From Alcaligenaceae bacterium (GTDB lineage Bacteria; Pseudomonadota; Gammaproteobacteria; Burkholderiales; Burkholderiaceae), in contig CANBUF010000087.1 in the NCBI GenBank assembly GCA_947372575.1, positions 1 through 7,278 of the forward strand: a DNA stretch of 7,278 nt, given 5' to 3'. The notes beneath the pieces were generated by a model, which was not told the origin of the DNA, did not search any database, and saw only the letters and a list, made by a program, of their open reading frames with translations. Position numbers and translations under genes: made by a program. The first letter of the stretch is position 1; the number at the start of each line of letters is the position of its first letter. Positions 1 to 6,199 of the stretch are shown here, in pieces.

Positions 1-215
1 AGACGCTTTGGGAGTGAGGAACCAAAGCGCAGGTAGTCCAGCAAGTGTTTGAGTCGCGCAGCAAACTCAGGGCTCCTGAGCATGACGTTGTAGGGCCCCT
101 GCAAGCCAATGCTAGAAATTTCAAGTATCTCGCGTGCCAGGCCTGTTGATTGTGCAGAGACCGTCTCGAGTGTGAGTTGCGTAAAGCGCTTGGGCGCCAT
201 GGTTGTTGTTGTCAT
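1..215 (-). CDS. Carboxymuconolactone decarboxylase (CMD/AhpD-like) family protein, 3' part missing
   Basis: Only the first 71 codons are in the window; the gene runs off the left edge. The visible protein begins MTTTTMAPKRF. It then carries GLQGPYNVMLRSPEFAARL and, a few residues on, LRFGSSLPKR, which is the typical N-terminal half of CMD-like proteins (a GP[FY]N..L.SPE block followed by an LRFGS.LP block). The catalytic or redox Cys region of the family would lie downstream, outside the window, so activity cannot be judged. Family members include protocatechuate-pathway decarboxylases, AhpD-type peroxidase partners and many uncharacterised proteins in aromatic catabolic operons. The ATG at 215 is chosen because GAG (minus strand, 226-224) sits 8 bases upstream. 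A second ATG five codons later (200) is possible. The gene starts 20 bases after the stop of the Bug gene, so it is probably cotranscribed with it. The family call is secure; the substrate is unknown. Confidence 0.8.
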   Translation of the reverse strand, partial: MTTTTMAPKRFTQLTLETVSAQSTGLAREILEISSIGLQGPYNVMLRSPEFAARLKHLLDYLRFGSSLPKR

Positions 216-235
216 CTGCTTGTCTCGATGTTTTT

Positions 236-1264
236 CTAGTGAATTGAGGTGTGAGTGATTTTTAGCAAGTTTTGATAGCGCTTCGTATCCTGAATCAGAA
301 TGGCTTCGAACCCGGATGGGGAGCTTGTGCGAACATACATGCCCTGCTCCGCAAGTGCGGCGATAAAGTGAGTGGAGTGGGTCGCAGTAATCGTGGCAGC
401 ATTCAATTTTTCGATGATCTCGGCAGGCGTATGCGCAGGAGCAATTAACCCTTGCCAGGTATAGGCCTCAAACCCATTCAGGCCACTTTCTGAAATCGTT
501 GGAATATCCTTTACAGCCGTGGATCGCGCCATGCCTGAGGTTGCGATCAGTTGGAGGCGCTGCGACTTGATATGTTCCATATTGCCGACAAGAGATGTGA
601 ACATGATATCGACACGACCCGCCAGTAAATCGATGAGTGCAGGGCCCGTTCCTTTGTAAGGCACGTGAATCATATCGATTCCTGCTGCATTCTTAAAGGC
701 TTCGCCAGCAAGATGCTGCGCCGAACCATTTCCTGAAGAGGCAAAATTAACTTTGCCTGGATGATTTTTTGCGTAAGTGATTAATTCACTCACTGAATGG
801 ATAGGCAGTGCAGATGAGACAAATAATCCCAATGCTTGCTCGGTTGTCAGTGCTATGGGAGCAAAATCGGAAAGTGGATTATAAGTAGGGCTGTCATGAA
901 GCAGAGGCGTAATCACAAAGGCATTGGTTGCGAATAACAGCGTGTAGCCATCAGGCTGGGAACGTTTGACTGTTTCAGTTGCAAGCAAGGTTCCGCCTCC
1001 CGCACGATTCTCAACAACAACGGGTTGACCCAGAATGCCTGAAAGCTCTTGGGCAAGCATGCGTCCAACGATATCTGTCGCACCACCCGGCGCATAGGCA
1101 ATCAGCAGTCTGATCGGTCTGTCAGGATACTCCTTCGCATTTGCAGCAGATAAGGTGACCATCAGCATCAGGGCCATGCAAACACGTCGTTGCCAAGTAG
1201 ATGCGTCGAGGCATGCCCATCGCGCCATGCGCATGATCAGGGGGGTAAAGTTTCGCAGGATCAA
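236..1264 (-). CDS. Bug family tripartite tricarboxylate transporter substrate-binding protein
   Basis: Periplasmic solute-binding protein of the Bug (TctC-like) family, 342 aa with the start used here. A signal peptide is visible: a basic stretch (QRR, residues 25-27), a hydrophobic core MALMLMVTLSA (30-40) and a probable cleavage after ANA (41-43). The mature part opens with the family hallmarks YPDRPIRLL and APGGATDIVGR (about 46-68), then QPVVVENRAGGGT. VPYKGTGPALIDLLAGRVD marks the second lobe. Length is normal for the family. The start is TTG, overlapping the TGA of the preceding dioxygenase reading frame (TTGA), with AGGGG 8 bases upstream. In-frame ATGs at 1234 and 1228 have no clear ribosome site, and one at 1177 would cut away the n-region. 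Known Bug proteins bind carboxylates or aromatic acids. No TctA or TctB membrane subunits are in the window, as is usual for orphan Bugs. The ligand is probably the substrate of this cluster or a related acid, which is inference. Confidence 0.93.
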   Translation of the reverse strand: MILRNFTPLIMRMARWACLDASTWQRRVCMALMLMVTLSAANAKEYPDRPIRLLIAYAPGGATDIVGRMLAQELSGILGQPVVVENRAGGGTLLATETVKRSQPDGYTLLFATNAFVITPLLHDSPTYNPLSDFAPIALTTEQALGLFVSSALPIHSVSELITYAKNHPGKVNFASSGNGSAQHLAGEAFKNAAGIDMIHVPYKGTGPALIDLLAGRVDIMFTSLVGNMEHIKSQRLQLIATSGMARSTAVKDIPTISESGLNGFEAYTWQGLIAPAHTPAEIIEKLNAATITATHSTHFIAALAEQGMYVRTSSPSGFEAILIQDTKRYQNLLKITHTSIH

Positions 1265-2195
1265 GCGTTTAACCCCTGGGGTTGGAACAAAATAGGGCAG
1301 GATGTACCTGCCTCGTTATAAAAACGTGTCGCCATGACTTGGCAACGTTCAATATATCGATGTTCCTGCGGACCGTAGTCCGCTACTGCATTGTGTGTGG
1401 TGCCGATGTTGTCCCACATCAGCAGGGAGTCTTTTTTCCACTGATAGGAATACAGGTATTTCGGTTGAAGTTGCAGATTGAATAAATACTCCAGCATTTC
1501 CTCGCTTTCGTGCGCAGGCAGATCGTTGATCTGTATGGCGTATCCAGGGTTAGCATAGAGAACTTTTTGGCCGGTAATCGGATGTGTGAGCAACGCAGGA
1601 TGGATTGCTGGCGTGCGAGCGTTTTTTTCCTGATCACTCAGGGCGGGCGAGTGTTGCCCGGACGCGTGCGCATCATTTCCCAGAACTTGTTGAAATCATG
1701 GGTAATCGTTTTACTGACTAATATATGTTTGATGTCTCTGGGTAAGTCGTCATATACCGCATGCATGTTCCGAAACTGGGTGTCTCCTAATGCGCGACCA
1801 TCGCGATGGGGAATCACCGTGCCGTACAAGACATTGGCGAGTGCGATGGTATTCGAATAGGACATGTCAGTGTGCCAGGACTGCCCGGCATCCTTCAACC
1901 CTAACGCCTGATTGTCTTTGACGATATTCGACAAGACCATGACTTCTGGGAAGCTCTTGGCTTGAGCGCGCCCACCTGGACTGATGTACAGTTTTCCAAA
2001 GCGTGCACTGAAATCTCTGAGCGCTTGCGTCGTGAGTGACTGCGCCGGAAACTCAAGCACGCCATATCTTCCCAGCAACACGAGAAGCTCATCAATGTGA
2101 GATTCTGACAGGGGTTTCGAGAGGTCAAGGTTCTCGATGCGCGCTCCCAGAATTTCTGAGAATGGAATTGCTCGTACCAAATCAGATTGGGGCAT
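1261..2195 (-). pseudogene. TauD/TfdA family Fe(II)/2-oxoglutarate-dependent dioxygenase, frameshifted
   Basis: The N-terminal part (2195-1638, 185 aa) has the family start, the metal motif WHTDMSY (His108, Asp110) and GDTQFRNMHAVYDDLP. It then hits TGA at 1640-1638. The C-terminal part continues one frame away: LSDQEKNARTPAIHP, THPITGQKVLYANPGY, DSLLMWDNIGTTHNAVADY (distal His) and EHRYIERCQV (2-oxoglutarate-binding Arg region), ending at 1261. Adding one C to the CCC at 1643-1641 would restore an unbroken 311-residue protein with His108, Asp110, His268 and Arg280, a normal length for the family. As written, the product lacks the distal His and the Arg and should be inactive. The cause is either a genuine one-base loss or a sequencing error. 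The family couples 2-oxoglutarate decarboxylation to hydroxylation of sulfonates, aryloxyalkanoates and other acids; the substrate here is unknown. The start ATG at 2195 follows GAGACAAGCAACA. The distal end overlaps the Bug start by four bases. Confidence 0.88.
1273..1277 (-). promoter_or_regulatory. Ribosome binding site deciding the TTG start of the Bug gene
   Basis: The minus strand reads AGGGG, then 8 bases, then TTG (1264-1262). This strong Shine-Dalgarno match inside the end of the dioxygenase frame favours the TTG over ATG codons 10 and 12 codons downstream, which lack such a motif. Confidence 0.6.
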
Positions 2196-2210
2196 TGTTG
2201 CTTGTCTCGT

Positions 2211-2240
2211 GAATACTTTAATTTTTTATTAAAAGTATTC
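2211..2240. repeat. AT-rich imperfect palindrome, candidate operator
   Basis: GAATACTTT (2211-2219) is matched exactly by its reverse complement AAAGTATTC (2232-2240). The arms extend three more pairs (AAT/ATT) past a single unpaired A, around a run of T. The palindrome fills most of the 44-base gap between the molybdopterin subunit stop and the dioxygenase start, and overlaps the last base of that stop. It is not followed by a T-run on either strand and has almost no GC, so a terminator is unlikely. A regulator binding site over a promoter, or an mRNA hairpin, fits better. Confidence 0.55.
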
Positions 2241-2265
2241 TAGTCGCGCATGACAGCCTGGGCAA
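2237..2265 (-). promoter_or_regulatory. Candidate sigma-70 promoter for the dioxygenase-Bug-CMD genes
   Basis: On the minus strand, TTGCCC (2265-2260; 4 of 6 bases match TTGACA) is followed by a 17-base spacer and TAGAAT (2242-2237; 5 of 6 match TATAAT). The predicted start would be near 2230, inside the palindrome at 2211-2240, so a bound protein there could block transcription. The match could be chance; the spacing and the AT-rich context make it worth recording. Confidence 0.3.
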
Positions 2266-4453
2266 GACGTTCAGGAGTCAGAGGCAAATCACGCATCCTG
2301 ATGCCGATGGCGTTGGCGAGTGCATTGGCGATCGCTGCTGCAGTGGGTCCAGCCGCACATTCTCCGGTTCCCAGTGCTGGCGACTCTGGACGGTGAATGC
2401 ATTGGACTTCAAGCGTACGTGGCGTTTCATCAAAATGCAAAATTGGATAGGTTTCCCAGTCTGTTGTTGTAATACGCATCTGATCCCAGTGCAAGGCTTC
2501 TTTCAGTGTCCAGCTTGCTGCCTGTAATACGCCGCCTTCGATCTGATTTACAAGGCCATCAGGGTGAATCACCTCTCCTGCGTCGACGGCTACCCATATC
2601 TGATCCAGCACAATTCTGTCCGTGACTTTAATTTTGGCAACTACAGCACAATAGGCCCCACTATTTTTATACCGTGCAAATGCTACGCCAATGCCGCACG
2701 TAGTTTCCGTGTCAACCTCATTATTCTGTTGGAGCGCTTGCCAGTCAGAGGTTCTTGAAATGGACTCCAGTACGTGGCGCGCTCTTGGGTCTGTAAGGTG
2801 ATTTAGTCTGAACGCAATAGGATCCTGTCCTGCAAGATGTGCGAGTTCATCCATCGAGGATTCGATTGCAAAAACATTTGCATAGGCCCCTAATGCGCGT
2901 AACGCCGAACTGCGCAGAGTAGGGCTTGTGACCAGGTGATAATCGATCTGCCGCTGCGGCAGTGTATAAATAGGCACAGCATTGCGATGACCACCGCCAC
3001 CCGCACCGAGTGCAAAATCTGTTGAGATATCCGCACTGACGGGGGGCTCGCGGTGAAAGGCCGCCAGGCACTTCAGGCCGGGTGACATGCCGGGACGCTG
3101 AACGTGTGTATGGCTCCATATCTGCTGGTGCCACTGCGTGATCTGACCCTCGGGGTTTAGCGTCGCTTCAATTTGTACAGACATAGCTGATCCATGGGGT
3201 GACCAGCTGAATTCTTCCTCTCGCATCCACTGCACCCGAACAGGTCGACCGGCGGCCTGGGATAGCATCGCAGCATCGATCGCTGCATCGTCCGCACCGT
3301 TATGGCCATAACAACCCGAGCCATCAGCATGAATAACCGTCACCTGACTGATAGGCAGTCCCAGCAATCTGGATAACTCTCGCTGCATGGGAAAACTGCC
3401 CTGGCCGTGTGTCCAGACCGTGAGCGCCTCAGCTTTCCAATGGGCAAGCGCGCAAGAGGGCCCAATAGAGGCGTGAGCGATAAAAGGTTTTGAATATCTT
3501 TGGGAAAAGTTTTGCTCAGGTTTTGGTGTGCGTTCGGCGGTTGAGGCTGACAGCGCGTTGCGTTTTACTTTTGTTGGATCGATCGATTCTTCAGTGAGTG
3601 AGGAGTCGACAACGCTCGTGAGCGAAGGCAGTCTGGAGAGCCAGTCTTGTTCAGGTTGATCAAGAGGAAGTGTGGCGGTTTCCTTCCAGGTGATGCAGGT
3701 TCGCATGCGCTCTGCTGCTGCGATCGCCTGCTCCTCGCGCTCTGCGCATACGCCAAGGTAGCGACCGCAAACCAGTAACGTATGGACACCTGGCATGGCC
3801 TGAATTGCGGCGCGATCCATGTCGCTGAACTCAATAAGCACCGCATCGTAAGAGGGCGGACGCACCATTCTGCCATGCAACATGCCCTCAAGTTCGATAT
3901 CCTGAATGAAACCTGCCCCAAAAAATTTTTGATTCAAATCAGGACGGGGAGAACTGGAGCCAGAGATCTGACGTGCGTGCGAAGCCTTTGGGCCGACGCT
4001 TCCTGTCGCGACACGCTCGAGATTGACCTCGCCAGACATGTCCCAATAGCTCAGACCCTTTGTAGATTGTGCCGAATAAAACAGACCATTCCGGACCTGA
4101 ACGTCTTGAGGCTGAACATTCAAATTGCGTGCCGCTTGTTCAATAAAAAGATGACGGATTTCAGCGCAAACCTGGCGCAGCGCCATTGCTCCAACCTGAA
4201 TTGAGTTGCTGCCTGAGGTGTAGCCTTGATCCGGACAGAGGTCCGTGCGACCCGCAACAAGCTGAACCGAATTAATTGATACATCAAGCTCGTCGGCAAC
4301 GATCTGTATCAAAGCGATACCAATCCCCTGGCCGAGTTCGACTTTTCCGGATTTAAGGACGATCATGCCATTTTCAGCGATTGCAATCCAGCTCGATAAC
4401 AGCGGGTTGCTTTGCAGCTCGGAGAGCTGACGTAAGCGTTCGTTGTTATTCAA
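2240..4453 (-). CDS. Xanthine dehydrogenase family, molybdopterin-binding large subunit (NicB/IorB-like)
   Basis: Catalytic molybdenum-cofactor subunit of a two-component hydroxylase, probably hydroxylating an aromatic or N-heteroaromatic ring with water as oxygen source. From the TTG at 4453 it is 737 aa. Numbering from there, GKVELGQG (36-43) and QGYTSGSNS (76-84) form the N-terminal cofactor segment. An a/b hammerhead-like part lies at about 178-260. GSGCYGHNGADDA (378-390), GRPVRVQWMREEE and SALRALGAYAN (516-526) line the cofactor site. GTGE near the end supplies the conserved catalytic Glu (about 698). This order, with a cofactor segment before the hammerhead, is that of the NicB/IorB branch rather than XdhB. 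Pseudomonas NicB carries C-terminal cytochrome c domains; this protein has no CxxCH and ends at LPLTPERLAQAVMRD. TTG is preferred because GGAG lies 7 bases upstream and it overlaps the small-subunit stop (TTGA). A GTG at 4528 would extend the frame by 25 unrelated residues inside the small-subunit gene. The substrate is not determinable. Confidence 0.9.
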   Translation of the reverse strand: MNNNERLRQLSELQSNPLLSSWIAIAENGMIVLKSGKVELGQGIGIALIQIVADELDVSINSVQLVAGRTDLCPDQGYTSGSNSIQVGAMALRQVCAEIRHLFIEQAARNLNVQPQDVQVRNGLFYSAQSTKGLSYWDMSGEVNLERVATGSVGPKASHARQISGSSSPRPDLNQKFFGAGFIQDIELEGMLHGRMVRPPSYDAVLIEFSDMDRAAIQAMPGVHTLLVCGRYLGVCAEREEQAIAAAERMRTCITWKETATLPLDQPEQDWLSRLPSLTSVVDSSLTEESIDPTKVKRNALSASTAERTPKPEQNFSQRYSKPFIAHASIGPSCALAHWKAEALTVWTHGQGSFPMQRELSRLLGLPISQVTVIHADGSGCYGHNGADDAAIDAAMLSQAAGRPVRVQWMREEEFSWSPHGSAMSVQIEATLNPEGQITQWHQQIWSHTHVQRPGMSPGLKCLAAFHREPPVSADISTDFALGAGGGGHRNAVPIYTLPQRQIDYHLVTSPTLRSSALRALGAYANVFAIESSMDELAHLAGQDPIAFRLNHLTDPRARHVLESISRTSDWQALQQNNEVDTETTCGIGVAFARYKNSGAYCAVVAKIKVTDRIVLDQIWVAVDAGEVIHPDGLVNQIEGGVLQAASWTLKEALHWDQMRITTTDWETYPILHFDETPRTLEVQCIHRPESPALGTGECAAGPTAAAIANALANAIGIRMRDLPLTPERLAQAVMRD

Positions 4454-4935
4454 GGTGCAACTCCATTGATTTGCATGATGGCGCGCCTGGCTGCAGCCAG
4501 GATTCGCATGTGTGTCCCGCAACGACACAGGTGCCGATCAAGTGCCTGAAGAAGTTCGTCATCCGTCGGCGCGCTATTCTTTTTCAATAACCCGGCAAGT
4601 GTCATCATCATTCCGTTGATGCAGTAGCCGCACTGCGCCGCCTGCTCATCAATGAAAGCCTGCTGCACAGGATGTGGGTCCGCAGGGGTGCCAAGTCCTT
4701 CAATCGTGGTCACCTGCTTGTCGACAACGGACCAGAGCGGAGTCGTACAACTTTGGACGGGCTGATCATCGACCAGTACAGTGCAGCTCCCGCATGAGCC
4801 TGACCCACAGCCAAAACGTGTACCCTTGAGTTGCAGGTCATTTCTCAGCACATAAAGTAAAGGTGTCTCAGCGTGCACCTTTACTGCGATCGATTGACCG
4901 TTGACGGTGAAATTCACCAGATCAGTTTCAGTCAC
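4450..4935 (-). CDS. (2Fe-2S)-binding small subunit of a molybdenum hydroxylase (NicA/IorA-like)
   Basis: Electron-transfer partner of the molybdopterin subunit, 161 aa from GTG 4935. The N-terminal ferredoxin-type domain holds Cys 43, 48, 51 and 63 (in GTRFGCGSGSCGSCTVLV and VQSC). The C-terminal helical domain holds Cys 102 and 105 (QCGYCINGM) and Cys 137 and 139 (HLCRCGTH). Both [2Fe-2S] clusters are therefore complete, and the length is usual for the family. GTG 4935 is chosen because AAGG lies 7 bases upstream, it begins one base after the amidohydrolase stop, and homologous sequence starts here (VTETDLVNFTVNGQ). A GTG at 4980 would add 15 residues overlapping the previous gene. It overlaps the large subunit by TTGA, so the two are almost certainly made together. 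No FAD subunit is present, so electrons must leave by a protein encoded elsewhere. Confidence 0.93.
   Translation of the reverse strand: MTETDLVNFTVNGQSIAVKVHAETPLLYVLRNDLQLKGTRFGCGSGSCGSCTVLVDDQPVQSCTTPLWSVVDKQVTTIEGLGTPADPHPVQQAFIDEQAAQCGYCINGMMMTLAGLLKKNSAPTDDELLQALDRHLCRCGTHMRILAAARRAIMQINGVAP
4461..4464 (-). promoter_or_regulatory. Ribosome binding site deciding the TTG start of the large subunit
   Basis: GGAG on the minus strand, 7 bases before TTG 4453-4451. It lies in the last codons of the small subunit, consistent with translational coupling of the two subunits. Confidence 0.6.
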
Positions 4936-4936
4936 G

Positions 4937-6181
4937 CTAGAGCCTTGTTCGCAGATTGAACAGACGGGCTGCATTACCACCCAGGATCAGTTTCTGTTCC
5001 GAAGCAGAGAGCCGATCGACCTTCTGGACGGATTGAACAGGTGTGTCGTCAGCCATGTCGTAAGGGTAATCGCTGCCGAGCATAACGTGCTTGGCGCCAA
5101 CCTTGTCAACCAGCGCGTCAAGCATGCCGGTATCAAAAGTGATGGTGTCAAAATAGAATTTCTTCAGATATGACGAGGGTTTCTTTTTAAGAATAGTGCT
5201 TGAGTCCGGGCGGGCCTTCCAGCCGTGATCCATGCGGGCATGATAGTGTGCCAGATAACCGCCGCCGTGGGCGACTACGAATTTGAGTTTTGGAAACCGA
5301 TCCAGTACGCCACCAAAAATCAAGTGACTCACCGCGAGTGTTGACTCAAGTGGGTTGCCGATAATGTTATTAAAGTAGTGATCTGTCATGCGGTCGGCGT
5401 GCGTGAAGCCCATTGGATGCATGAATATCACTACGCCAAGCTCTTCGGCCTTAGCAAAAAACTTATCCAGACCGAGTCTTTTGTCCGCCAGATCAATGCC
5501 ATTGACGTTCGTACAGATCTCAACGCCGCGCATACCTAGTTTTTTGACGCAACGTTCAAGCTCTTTGGCCGCCATTTTGGGGTGTTGCAAGGGTACTGTA
5601 CACATACCTGCAAAGCGGTCTGGCGTAGTGGAAACAATTTCCGCAATCCGATCATTGCTCGCACGAGACAGTTCGAGACCAAAATCAGGCTCTGCATAAT
5701 AGTAATACTGCGAAGGCGAAGGCGATACGATCTGTATGTCGATATTCATACGATCCATATCTTGCAGACGCGTAGCAATATCCGATAGCTTGTTGGCCCG
5801 GTCCTTCATTTGTTTCATGTTGACGTCACGCGTCATTTGATTCGCATAGATAATCGACGGCTCTTTCTCAAAAGGCTTGAGGGGGGCAGCCATGGCGGCC
5901 ACCTCGTTGTTTTGATAATGACAGTGCATGTCGACATTAAATCGTTTGCCGTTCGATTTTTTGATATTGGCAGTCGCAGGTGCGGCCTTTCTTGCAGCAA
6001 CAGACGTAAGAGCTTTTGCTTTGACGCTGACGGCTTTTTTGCCAGCTAACGATTTGCTTTGTGTTGAACTTTCCTTGGCATGCGCGGCGATTTCGATCGC
6101 CTCCTGCAGGCTGTATGCAGCCATATTTGCGCCATCGTGGTTGCAGAATTCATGGTTATTTGCAGAGCAGGTAAAAAACAT
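4937..6181 (-). CDS. ACMSD-like amidohydrolase (amidohydrolase 2 family) with N-terminal extension
   Basis: Metal-dependent TIM-barrel enzyme related to 2-amino-3-carboxymuconate-6-semialdehyde decarboxylase and other non-oxidative decarboxylases or hydrolases; 414 aa. Metal and catalytic residues are visible: VDMHCHY (His86, His88), FMHPMGF (His255), VVAHGGGYLAHY (His305) and MLGSDYPYD (Asp371). Their spacing closely follows the ACMSD pattern as I recall it (His9, His11, His177, His228, Asp294), so the active site looks intact. Oddly, the catalytic domain begins only at about residue 80. Before it lies a stretch rich in Lys, Ala and Ser (about 34-80) that looks disordered, and family members normally start at the metal motif. 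The start at 6181 is 18 bases after the amidase stop with GGA 9 bases upstream. An ATG at 6124 (MAAYSLQEAIEIAAHA) lacks a clear ribosome site but drops 19 residues of odd composition, and may be the true start. The hydroxylase genes follow directly. Decarboxylation of a hydroxylated aromatic acid is a reasonable guess. Confidence 0.88.
   Translation of the reverse strand: MFFTCSANNHEFCNHDGANMAAYSLQEAIEIAAHAKESSTQSKSLAGKKAVSVKAKALTSVAARKAAPATANIKKSNGKRFNVDMHCHYQNNEVAAMAAPLKPFEKEPSIIYANQMTRDVNMKQMKDRANKLSDIATRLQDMDRMNIDIQIVSPSPSQYYYYAEPDFGLELSRASNDRIAEIVSTTPDRFAGMCTVPLQHPKMAAKELERCVKKLGMRGVEICTNVNGIDLADKRLGLDKFFAKAEELGVVIFMHPMGFTHADRMTDHYFNNIIGNPLESTLAVSHLIFGGVLDRFPKLKFVVAHGGGYLAHYHARMDHGWKARPDSSTILKKKPSSYLKKFYFDTITFDTGMLDALVDKVGAKHVMLGSDYPYDMADDTPVQSVQKVDRLSASEQKLILGGNAARLFNLRTRL
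4943..4946 (-). promoter_or_regulatory. Ribosome binding site deciding the GTG start of the small subunit
   Basis: AAGG on the minus strand, 7 bases before GTG 4935-4933 and within the final codons of the amidohydrolase gene. Confidence 0.5.
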
Positions 6182-6190
6182 GTGATCTAT

Positions 6191-6193
6191 TCC
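6191..6193 (-). promoter_or_regulatory. Weak ribosome binding site for the amidohydrolase start at 6181
   Basis: GGA on the minus strand (context ACTGGAATAG), 9 bases before ATG 6181. It is modest, but nothing comparable precedes the alternative ATG at 6124, so it is the main sequence argument for the longer protein. Confidence 0.3.
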
Positions 6194-6199
6194 AGTAAA

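Noticed and set aside
1419..1637. Minus-strand open frame of 72 codons right after the dioxygenase stop
   Set aside because: It is the wrong frame through the dioxygenase C-terminal half; its translation has no family character while the adjacent frame has clear TauD motifs.
1622..1638. A-run (AAAAAAAC on the minus strand) as a programmed -1 frameshift site rescuing the dioxygenase
   Set aside because: The slippery-looking A AAA AAC is already in the C-terminal frame and lies after the TGA that ends the N-terminal frame, so slippage there cannot join the two. The CCGCCCTGA before it is not a standard slippery heptamer.
2211..2240. Palindrome as an intrinsic terminator for the hydroxylase genes
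   Set aside because: The stem is almost all A/T and no T-run follows it on the minus strand, so it would be a poor terminator.
3782..4204. Plus-strand open frame of 140 codons
   Set aside because: It lies entirely opposite the molybdopterin subunit, with no domain resemblance and no supporting ribosome site.
4454..4528. 25-residue N-terminal extension of the large subunit from GTG 4528
   Set aside because: The codons are shared with the C-terminal cluster-binding part of the small subunit in another frame, no ribosome site precedes the GTG, and TTG 4453 has a good one.
5938..6124. Amidohydrolase N-terminal segment as a signal peptide
   Set aside because: There is no hydrophobic core after the basic residues; Lys is spread throughout, so export is not supported.
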